From NCBI GenBank assembly GCA_002238945.1, contig MPNI01000025.1, forward strand, positions 1 to 32,145: a stretch of DNA of 32,145 bases, given 5' to 3'. Below the pieces are notes generated by a model, which saw only the letters and a list, made by a program, of their open reading frames with translations, made no database searches and had not been told where the DNA came from. The translations under genes were made by a program, and so were the position numbers. Within the stretch, counting starts at the first letter, position 1. Each line of letters begins with the position of its first letter. This stretch comes from Proteobacteria bacterium bin106 (GTDB lineage Bacteria; Bdellovibrionota_B; Oligoflexia; Oligoflexales; Bin106). Below, in pieces: positions 25,344 through 32,145 of this stretch.

Positions 25344-25844
25344 ATTGCTTTCTTTGATAATCTCATCTCAAAGAAAAGCAGCGACATGATAGTACAGGTT
25401 CATTTTATTTGCTAGCTTTTGTATTTAAGCTCTCTGGCTAACATTATCCACATCACTAGCCCATAACATAGCTCATTGGGAAAGCTATGATCTGTTGGAC
25501 TGTGAGAGTTCGTGATATGATTTATGAGTTACCAGAATAAACGAAAGTTTTTTAGTGAGAATCTTAACGAAGTGGTGTATCTTGTTGTGAGTGAAAAATG
25601 GCATGACTTCTTTGGATGGAGTCGTGCTTGGTTGACTTGCTGATTGCTAGCGGATTTTAGCTAGTTGATAGCTTATTGAAGGATGAAATAGGTAGGTGGT
25701 GCCTTGACCTTTATAGATAAATGTTTTAAGGGTGTTTTTTACATCTGTTGATATTTCTTTTACATGGTCTTAATGAATGATGCATATAGTGACATATTTT
25801 TTAACGCCAGCCTTATTAATGCTTGGATGAATTGTAGGGGATAG
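25344..25844. other. 501-bp divergent intergenic region
   Basis: Separates the minus-strand small-protein cluster from the plus-strand 777-aa gene, so promoters for both are expected here. A 39-codon plus-strand frame at 25524-25643 (MSYQNKRKFFSENLNEVVYL ... AWLTC) has protein-like composition but no ribosome binding site and is not called. The stretch near 25640-25680 is rich in TAGC-containing short inverted pieces without a long stem. Confidence 0.4.
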
Positions 25845-28178
25845 GTGTTGATGTTGTATGGTTTGTTGGCACATGATCAAAGAAGATTACTAAGTGTGTT
25901 TGCAGGTTATATAGCAGTAAAAAGGATAGAAAATCCTATAAGAAAATATTTTTATATATCATCACGGCTTTTGGTTATTGTAGCGATTATGTGTGTGAAT
26001 TCTCAGGCTTTTTCTCAAGATAACAGCTATTATTTACTTGATCATTCACCAGTAGACAGTTCTTTTTTTTCAGCAGTGAAGGCGACTCAATTGCCTTTGC
26101 AGGGCATTTCAAATACGCCACAGCTTTTGTTGATGCCTCCGTTATGGTTGAGTTCTTCATGGCTTGTGTCTCCTTTAACTTTCAGTGTTGCTGGAAGTGT
26201 TGCTAGCGCACTAACGCCTCAGCCATCTTCTTTGGCTAGTTTGGGAGCTGGTTTGGGAACAGGATTTACAACGCAACTTAGGAAAAAGTGGCAGCTTGGT
26301 TTGGGGCTTGCTTTTGTAACGTATGGCTATTTGCGCCTGCGTAAGTTGACTGAGTTGTCGGATGGTGTGTTTGTATCAGCAAGTGATAGACAGAGTGAAG
26401 ATAGAATGTTGAGATCTCAGAGTTATCAAGACATATCTTCTTTTCATCATCTTCCACCTGATCATAAGGACGTTCCGCCATTTTTGTTTGCAGACAGAGA
26501 GTGGTTATCGGAGATGGATCCTTTAGAGTATATGCATGCTATGGAAGATGTTTCTGAAGAAACGGCCTTAGATAGTCTGGGTTTCTCTGATCAAGATGAT
26601 CTTGAAGGTCATGAGAGGGTGTTAGATACAGAGGGTCCTGATGAGGACTTGGAAAATTTTCCAACATTTGTATATACGTATTTGTTTGATCTTTCTATAT
26701 TGTTAGTCAATTTAAGTGAGGAGATAGCTCAATTGGAAGTTGAGCTCAATCGTCACGCGAATTTTGCCTCATCGCATGGTGGTACGTTTGCTCATGAGCT
26801 TACAAATACGCTTGGTGGTAGAGGTGTCATGACTATGCTGGAGTGGCAGTCATGGAAAATAGATTTTCCGGTATTAACAAAAGCTAAACCTGTAAACATT
26901 ATAGAAGATGTTTATGATCAATCGCATATTTCTATGGAGGCCATTGGTTTTAAACTTTTAAAGCTTGCAAGCAATGCGGCGTATTTTTTAAGAGAAGTTA
27001 GAAAAGGAGATATTGTCGTAAGTCCTCAGTTATTTGGGGTAGTGTCTCGTCTTTACGAGCTTTATCAGGAAGCTGGTGAGCAGCTTGTTCACATTAAGGA
27101 TCGACTGAGTGTTCATCGGCAGCAACTTGGTGAGTATGCCTTATATCGTCTGAATATAGATATGAATAAGCATCTTGTATCCACTCATGGCCAAATGGTG
27201 TTTTCTTCTTTAGGGCATGTGATTAGACGTTTTGCTGGATATTTTTTGCAATTATCTGGCCATCTTGATGGTGTTTCTTTGGCGATGCCGCAAAGTTACG
27301 CTCTTTCTTACATGTACTCTCATCCTGAGAAACGTCTTGATTTAGCGTTGGTTCTTGCTCAAAGGCAATTGATTTTTGGGCGTGATAAATTGATAGAAAA
27401 TGCTTTTTTTAGTATGGATATGGATACTTCTGCTCGTCAAAAGTATCTTTCTGAGGAAGTTAGTGAGCACTATCAGTCAGTTTTTCTCCAGCTTGCTTCT
27501 GATCTTGACCATGATTCTTTAAAATCTATATCTGATACGATCAAGAAAGAAACATCTCTTAAGGTGCGTTTTGGCTCACCTTTTGCCCTTAGATTATTGC
27601 AAGCTTATGCTCACTTATCAAAAATCATAGCCAGTCGTGGTATTGGTGAAGATCGTAAGCGTACCTTGATGCGTGATTGGGACAATGCTTCTTCTCTGTC
27701 TCGAGTTGAGTATATTCAACGCGGTGTTCCCTCTAAGGTGCACAGCCAAGACCATCGCAGAAAATGGTTGCTAGCTAATCGTCTATTAGAGGCAGCTGTG
27801 TATACCGGTTATCATGCAGCTAAAGAAAACATTCGTCTCATTTCACTGCCACCGTACCGGGCAAAAAATATAAAAAATGTTTCTTCTGTAGATAAACGTC
27901 AAGCATTTTTATCTTTTGACCAAGCAAACTATGAACTCGAGCAATTGGGCCTAGAAAAAGAGTATGAAAGATTTTCTAAAGAAAAAGCAGCAATGGAATA
28001 TTTTCTAGCTTATCTTTATAAAATCAAGTTACAAAATGCAAAAAAATCGGTTATCAAGCCACACATTAATCCTAGAGAACATCTCTTTAATGCCCATGCT
28101 CATCTTTCTATTTTAGTGAATATTTATCCTTCTATCATTATTATGCAACAGGCTGCTCAAGTGCTTCAATTTATGTGA
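25845..28178 (+). CDS. Large exported helical protein of unknown function
   Basis: 777 aa from GTG; ATG at 25851 (Met3), with AGG six bases upstream, is an equal or better start. A late signal-like segment (RLLVIVAIMCVNSQAFSQ, 41-58) suggests export, with an unusually long 40-residue lead. Residues about 100-165 form a second hydrophobic, Ser/Gly-rich region (LGAGLGTGFTTQL, LGLGLAFVTYGYLRLRK). An acidic stretch follows (about 215-265). The remaining 500 residues are almost all helix, with several YxLYxEAGEQL-like amphipathic turns. No catalytic motif is seen. A large secreted helical protein in a possible symbiont could be an effector or adhesin, but nothing in the sequence proves it. It has no close operon partner. 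Confidence 0.75.
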   Translation: MLMLYGLLAHDQRRLLSVFAGYIAVKRIENPIRKYFYISSRLLVIVAIMCVNSQAFSQDNSYYLLDHSPVDSSFFSAVKATQLPLQGISNTPQLLLMPPLWLSSSWLVSPLTFSVAGSVASALTPQPSSLASLGAGLGTGFTTQLRKKWQLGLGLAFVTYGYLRLRKLTELSDGVFVSASDRQSEDRMLRSQSYQDISSFHHLPPDHKDVPPFLFADREWLSEMDPLEYMHAMEDVSEETALDSLGFSDQDDLEGHERVLDTEGPDEDLENFPTFVYTYLFDLSILLVNLSEEIAQLEVELNRHANFASSHGGTFAHELTNTLGGRGVMTMLEWQSWKIDFPVLTKAKPVNIIEDVYDQSHISMEAIGFKLLKLASNAAYFLREVRKGDIVVSPQLFGVVSRLYELYQEAGEQLVHIKDRLSVHRQQLGEYALYRLNIDMNKHLVSTHGQMVFSSLGHVIRRFAGYFLQLSGHLDGVSLAMPQSYALSYMYSHPEKRLDLALVLAQRQLIFGRDKLIENAFFSMDMDTSARQKYLSEEVSEHYQSVFLQLASDLDHDSLKSISDTIKKETSLKVRFGSPFALRLLQAYAHLSKIIASRGIGEDRKRTLMRDWDNASSLSRVEYIQRGVPSKVHSQDHRRKWLLANRLLEAAVYTGYHAAKENIRLISLPPYRAKNIKNVSSVDKRQAFLSFDQANYELEQLGLEKEYERFSKEKAAMEYFLAYLYKIKLQNAKKSVIKPHINPREHLFNAHAHLSILVNIYPSIIIMQQAAQVLQFM

Positions 28179-28213
28179 TTTGATTAACTCGTCATTGTTA
28201 CGAGCTGGTGTAC

Positions 28214-28243
28214 TAGCTCTATCTAGCTCTATCTAGTTCTATA
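28214..28243 (+). repeat. 10-bp tandem repeat CTAGCTCTAT, three copies
   Basis: Units at 28214-28223 and 28224-28233 are exact and the third (28234-28243) differs at one base. The array lies 36 bp after the 777-aa gene, in the gap before the L,D-transpeptidase gene. The role is unknown; it is possibly slippage. Confidence 0.65.
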
Positions 28244-28430
28244 AAGAACAGTCAAGAATTGCCAAAACACGGATATAATCTCTTTTTGTTTTTTAAAATG
28301 TATGCTAACCTGATAGCGGTGTTTGGAGATGTGAGATAGCTCCTGCTTCCTTTCTGAATAGCTTACTGAGTCGAGTCTACTAACTAACTGTGTCTGATAT
28401 TTTGAAATATGTTTTTGTTTGAGGTGAATC

Positions 28431-29561
28431 ATGCGTCTTGTTTTAGGTGTATGTGTTTTGGCAATGTTGGCTGTGAGTTATATGGTAGGTGGCTGTTCTA
28501 TGATAGAACAGCCGACATCGCAACTACAGTATCTTGTGAGTGAAGATGTCAGTAAAGATAGGGTACTGCAAACCATAGCTAGCACAGAACTCGTTGTCAT
28601 AGTGAATGTAGGTTCTAATCGCAGTACCATTATTCGTGATGGTGTTGTGGTGGATCAATGGAATTCTGTGACCGGTGATATTACAGGTAATGATCATCGA
28701 CTTCCTGAAGGAGATCCCGTTCCTAAGATGACGCCTTATGGCATTTACACGTTTGATGAAATTGATCATTGTCCGGTGTGGTATCCTGGTGCTGTTTTGG
28801 ATGAAGATAGCAACACTTTTGTATCATTTGGCGCAGATAGTCCAGAGTATTGGAAGATTATCAATGATAATCAGGACGTTTACGGTCCTTGTGGTGTGAA
28901 TAATCCTTTGGGTGAGTATGTGGTTTGGTTTAACAATGATTATGGATATCACGGTACTGCAGCGAGTACGGAATGGATTCTTCGTCAAAGTACGGTGTCT
29001 AACCGTCGAGTTAGTGGTGGATGTATCCGTAATCCACCGGAAAAAATCTCCATGTTTTTTGAAATGCTCATAGATGAGCCAGAGTTGAAGTCGTACAAAG
29101 ATTCTGTAAATAAAAATCGTCAAGTCCACATCTCTCATCAACAAAACCTACAAAGTAAACAAAATGAACAACAGAATGTTGCTACTGACGATTCATCACA
29201 AGTCGTCACTCCCCAGACTGTGACAACTCGTGTTGCTGATATCATAGATGCTAAGATCATTGTGGGTAATTTTAAAGGCGATCTTCCTGTTCAAGAAGAT
29301 AGCGGTGGCTTAAAAACGGTGAAACTGGATAGTCAAAAAACGTGTACGGTTGTATCTGAGGACGTTTTTACATTTGAAAATTCGTCTATGATGACTCCTT
29401 TAAGACGATACAGTCGTGGTGATCGTGTCATAGTGCTTGAAGAGTTAAGTGAAGACTCTTTGCAAAGAATCAAAACCACTGAAGGTTGGATGGAAGCATC
29501 ATTCGTGGATTCTTGTTCGATGCAATATTCTTGGTTGCCTCATTATATCAAGCGTTCTTGA
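28431..29561 (+). CDS. L,D-transpeptidase (YkuD-type) lipoprotein with C-terminal SH3-like domain
   Basis: YkuD enzymes make 3-3 peptidoglycan cross-links or attach proteins to the wall, using a Cys nucleophile. The catalytic block is visible: GYHGTAAS (172-179, His174) and RRVSGGCIRN (192-201, Cys198, Arg200), spaced as in the family. The usual S-H-G-C is S-G-G-C here, so the second His of the signature is replaced by Gly. An insert with two Cys (114 and 154) lies before the active site. The lipoprotein signal ends MVGGC (Cys22). A Gln/Asn-rich linker (about 230-265) precedes an SH3-like C-terminal part (YSRGDRVIVLEEL, TTEGWMEASFV), which may bind wall peptides. GAGGTGA before the ATG is a good ribosome binding site. 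It converges with the AAA-like gene, overlapping 14 bp. Confidence 0.85.
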   Translation: MRLVLGVCVLAMLAVSYMVGGCSMIEQPTSQLQYLVSEDVSKDRVLQTIASTELVVIVNVGSNRSTIIRDGVVVDQWNSVTGDITGNDHRLPEGDPVPKMTPYGIYTFDEIDHCPVWYPGAVLDEDSNTFVSFGADSPEYWKIINDNQDVYGPCGVNNPLGEYVVWFNNDYGYHGTAASTEWILRQSTVSNRRVSGGCIRNPPEKISMFFEMLIDEPELKSYKDSVNKNRQVHISHQQNLQSKQNEQQNVATDDSSQVVTPQTVTTRVADIIDAKIIVGNFKGDLPVQEDSGGLKTVKLDSQKTCTVVSEDVFTFENSSMMTPLRRYSRGDRVIVLEELSEDSLQRIKTTEGWMEASFVDSCSMQYSWLPHYIKRS

Positions 29562-31263
29562 TAGTTACCTGGTAGCTTCTTGTTAACTTCTTTGATGTAT
29601 AGAAAATTTCATGTTTAAATCCATTAAAATTACGATTTGGATGAACAAAAACGAGAGCTAACAAGTGAATAGGATCTTTGCTTTCTCTAGGTTTTTCAAT
29701 ATAAATATCTTTTTTTATACTGTATATAGCCTCTAATAAAAGTCTTTCTTTTCTTTCTTCCATTTCTTGTGTAGTTTCTTTTTCACCTGAATATGGTGGA
29801 AAAAGTGTTGTGAACTTTATACAAAAAATCTGGCCTGCTTCATGTATGGTGATAGTTCTTGAAGAGTTAATGGTGTTTCCATCAGTATAATGAGACTTCA
29901 TTGCATAAAGTATTGTAATAAGAAGGCTGTGAAAATGATTCCGTGGTCGTGTTCTTTCATGAAGCTCATCAATGAAGCTTAAGCTGTCAAAATAAGAGTG
30001 TAAAGTTTTTTCAAATCCAGAAAAATCATTTTTTACTAACAGATCTAGCAGAGCTTTACCCTGATCTTTTGCCCTCTTAGCATTACCGCTGCTTAAGACA
30101 TCCAATAGCCTTTTATAGATGCCATTACGTACGCAAAGATTAGGAATGCTTGTACAGTATTTTGGGAAAAATATTGTCGGTTCTTTGTGAGCAACGCTGA
30201 GGTATCCCAATTGGAAAAATATAGCTGTTGAACTAAAATGTTTTAAGCCAAATGAAATTAGCTCACCACGTTCTCTTCCAGCTGATGCGTGACCTTCACG
30301 ACTCTCCATAAGTATAAGGCTAAAAGAACTTTTTTTCAAAAGACGTTTGTACATAAATTCAGATGTTTCTTTTTGAAACCACCAATCTTCGAATTTTTGT
30401 GTATCAAGTAACTTTAGAATATCGTAAGGGTTGTAGAGTTTGTCTTCCCCATCATTCCAACTATAACCGCCATACCAACGACGTATTTTATTGCGATCTA
30501 ATGTTTTGATTTCTTTAGCAAATACGGTATCTATTTCGTGATCGGTGAAGCCACATGCGTTACCATATCTTTCATGCAAACTTATATCTACAAAACTATC
30601 AAATCCATTTCCTATACGGCACCGGTGAGAAAACTCCATAACACCTGTAATAAAAATAAAGCCGACATCTTCAGAGCATTCTTCGATTGAGCCGTAAAAA
30701 CTATTGAGGTAGTCGTGATTTTTTTCTGCTACCCCTAAGTCTTCTGTATTCAGAAAATGATTAAGAAATGGATGATCGTAGTCATCAATAAGTACGGATA
30801 CTCGTTCACCAGTTTGTTTATGCAAATGTCTCATTATGCGTCTAAAACGGTGCATGGGATTGTTCCAATCTTGTGTTGGTGCACCATGTTCTTCTTCAAG
30901 AGCTTTCATTTGTTTGTTAAGATCATCTTCAAGATCATTCGGATGTTTGTAATCACCATTAAAACAGATTTTAACCACAGGGAGCTTATGAGACCAATCC
31001 CATTTATTTTCAATGTATAAGCCTTTAAATAGCTCTTTTTTTCCCTCAAGAAAGCACTGTATTGTGCTCAAAAAAACGCTTTTGCCAAAACGTCTAGGGC
31101 GAGATAAAAAATGATATCTACTCTTACTGAGCATGTCAAAGATGATTTTTGTTTTGTCAGCGTAATAACATTGATCGCGCCTTAAGTCTTCAAAATTGTC
31201 ATAACCTATGGGAAGTTTCATTATATAAAATATCTGAGATATTAGAAGTAAAATGACCTGCAA
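29548..31263 (-). CDS. AAA-ATPase-like / PDDEXK_9-type protein, copy 1
   Basis: Two-domain family (AAA-ATPase_like plus PDDEXK_9), abundant in Bacteroidetes, Fusobacteria and intracellular symbionts; its function is not established. The domain start KLPIGYDNFEDL with YYADKT and the P-loop-like SRPRRFGKS (54-62) are typical. VSVLIDDYDHPFL (about 155-167) is the Walker B region, usually DEYD, here DDYD. The C-terminal nuclease region keeps the overall pattern, but the catalytic G-R-x-D is replaced by RTITIHEAG and the E-x-K strand by FCIKF, so nuclease activity is doubtful. The frame begins at TTG 31263, but ATG 31221 (Met15), directly before the conserved KLPIG, is the likely start. Its tail overlaps the L,D-transpeptidase gene by 14 bp. 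Confidence 0.88.
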   Translation of the reverse strand: MQVILLLISQIFYIMKLPIGYDNFEDLRRDQCYYADKTKIIFDMLSKSRYHFLSRPRRFGKSVFLSTIQCFLEGKKELFKGLYIENKWDWSHKLPVVKICFNGDYKHPNDLEDDLNKQMKALEEEHGAPTQDWNNPMHRFRRIMRHLHKQTGERVSVLIDDYDHPFLNHFLNTEDLGVAEKNHDYLNSFYGSIEECSEDVGFIFITGVMEFSHRCRIGNGFDSFVDISLHERYGNACGFTDHEIDTVFAKEIKTLDRNKIRRWYGGYSWNDGEDKLYNPYDILKLLDTQKFEDWWFQKETSEFMYKRLLKKSSFSLILMESREGHASAGRERGELISFGLKHFSSTAIFFQLGYLSVAHKEPTIFFPKYCTSIPNLCVRNGIYKRLLDVLSSGNAKRAKDQGKALLDLLVKNDFSGFEKTLHSYFDSLSFIDELHERTRPRNHFHSLLITILYAMKSHYTDGNTINSSRTITIHEAGQIFCIKFTTLFPPYSGEKETTQEMEERKERLLLEAIYSIKKDIYIEKPRESKDPIHLLALVFVHPNRNFNGFKHEIFYTSKKLTRSYQVTIKNA

Positions 31264-31298
31264 TACTTTGTAATATTTATTATAAATCGGTATGAAGG

Positions 31299-32145
31299 CT
31301 ATGTATGAATACTTTCGTGGACTAATCTATCAATATGACGTGCTTCTCTATCAAATACAATTATTAAAAGGTGAATGGGTTCTTTGAGTTCCTTGTACTT
31401 TTCCAAGAAGCTACTTTCTTTCATTTCTTTCATGGTATCTATTATATCTTCTTCTTTTTTTATTTTTTTCTCATTTTCGTCTCCAAATACGATAGGTGCT
31501 TTAAATTTTAAAATAAAGACCTGGCCGGCATGAAGTAAAGGGATAGGACGTGTATCAACGTAAAATTCCTCATTATGTGCGTAAGCGTTATGTGTGTAAT
31601 AAGCGTTCAAAGCGTACAGTGTTGTAAGAAGAAGACTGTGGCAGTAATCTATTATGGATGTTTTTTTATAGTGCTTATGAGGTGAATTAGCAAAATAAGA
31701 GTGCAGTTTTTTTTCAAATTCATCAAAATTATTTTTTGCAAGCAAATCTATCAGAGTTTTTCCCTGATCTATTGCCTTGTCAGTATCGCCACTTAAAATA
31801 TCCAATAACCTCTTGTAAACACCGTTACGTACGTAAAGATTAGAGAATCTTAGATAGTATTGCGGCAACGTATCTGTTGGTTCTTTTTGGCAAATAGTGA
31901 GATATCCCAATTGGAAAAGTATAGATTTTGTTGTAAATAGTTCTAAATCAAATGAAATCATATCACGATGTCTGGTACCGTAACTGGTGCTACCATCACT
32001 AAGCTTACGATATTCATCATCTTCAATGTTTTCGAGATTAAAAATACCTTGTTTGAGAAGTTTTTTGTACATAAAGGTAGGTGTTTCTTTTTGAAACCAC
32101 CAATCATCGAATTTTTGTGTATCAAGTAAATGTAGAATATCATAA
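31299..32145 (-). CDS. AAA-ATPase-like / PDDEXK_9-type protein, copy 2 (5' end outside window)
   Basis: The frame stays open beyond Met at 32072 to the window edge, reading YDILHLLDTQKFDDWWFQKE, so this is the C-terminal part of a longer protein and not a 257-aa gene. It is a paralogue of copy 1 (SILFQLGYLTICQKEPT, LYVRNGVYKRLLDILS, IHLLIIVFDREARHID). The nuclease motif is again eroded: LLHAGQVFILKFKAP, where the expected Glu of E-x-K is Lys. The last 64 bp at the window edge differ from copy 1 (30364-30427) at only four bases, while the rest has diverged more. The two genes are 35 bp apart from stop 31299 to the copy 1 frame and share orientation. Confidence 0.88.
   Translation of the reverse strand, partial: YDILHLLDTQKFDDWWFQKETPTFMYKKLLKQGIFNLENIEDDEYRKLSDGSTSYGTRHRDMISFDLELFTTKSILFQLGYLTICQKEPTDTLPQYYLRFSNLYVRNGVYKRLLDILSGDTDKAIDQGKTLIDLLAKNNFDEFEKKLHSYFANSPHKHYKKTSIIDYCHSLLLTTLYALNAYYTHNAYAHNEEFYVDTRPIPLLHAGQVFILKFKAPIVFGDENEKKIKKEEDIIDTMKEMKESSFLEKYKELKEPIHLLIIVFDREARHIDRLVHESIHT

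Noticed and set aside
25524-25643. 39-codon plus-strand ORF
   Set aside because: Reasonable composition but no ribosome binding site, no partner gene and no homology recognised; kept only as a note in the intergenic entry.
28229-28432. 67-aa minus-strand ORF before the L,D-transpeptidase
   Set aside because: Covers the promoter region and a 10-bp tandem repeat, with no protein-like features.

Overview
The window is about 32 kb of AT-leaning bacterial DNA that looks alphaproteobacterial. The main evidence is the minus-strand series acpP, rpiB, glyA, ribB(A)-ribH and nusB, which resembles the rpiB-glyA-nrdR-ribD-ribE-ribBA-ribH-nusB order common in Alphaproteobacteria. Here nrdR, ribD and ribE are missing and other genes are inserted. 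Type IV pilus genes, a tandem pair of AAA-ATPase-like/PDDEXK_9-type proteins (frequent in intracellular symbionts and gut bacteria), decaying genes and many small secreted or membrane proteins would suit a host-associated or protist-associated lineage. That lifestyle is inference. No rRNA, tRNA, CRISPR array or transposase was found.

Layout. 1-2664 (+): end of pilB, then pilT and pilC, the cytoplasmic and inner-membrane motor of a type IV pilus. 2826-5684 (-): a locally expanded family of about 90-aa membrane proteins sharing a WFTLxxGYS motif, with five readable copies, one decayed copy and one copy whose former soluble C-terminal domain is split off by a frameshift and a stop. 5724-7658 (-): large TPR-like exported protein. 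8140-9216 (-): acyl desaturase with an unusual His-rich N-terminal extension. 9456-9767 (-): small His-rich protein. 10230-13264 (+): a membrane-anchored protein with a degenerate sensor-kinase-like layout, followed by a protein made of two tandem STAS-like repeats. 13261-13692 (-): nusB. 13838-15100 (+): lipoprotein of unknown function.

15146-18244 (-): an imelysin and di-haem oxidoreductase pair, a known iron-uptake-associated combination. Its upstream region holds a good sigma70-like promoter with a 15/19 match to the Fur box over the spacer and -35. 18454-20199 (-): one polypeptide carrying RibB, an eroded GTP-cyclohydrolase-II-like domain and RibH. 20413-22626 (-): glyA, rpiB and acpP.

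23094-23621 (+): protein of unknown function. 23755-25343 (-): a run of very small membrane, lipoprotein and charged proteins with short overlaps or gaps, ending at a hairpin followed by a U-rich stretch. It includes three small ORFs (47, 42 and 30 aa); the 42-aa peptide resembles the membrane N-terminus of its 164-aa neighbour. 25845-28178 (+): 777-aa exported helical protein of unknown function. 28431-29561 (+): YkuD-type L,D-transpeptidase lipoprotein. 29548-32145 (-): two tandem AAA-ATPase-like/PDDEXK-type genes, the second cut by the window edge, both with eroded nuclease motifs.

The least explained parts are the WFTLxxGYS array, the small-protein cluster at 23.7-25.3 kb and the 710-aa/280-aa pair. 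None can be assigned a function from the sequence alone.
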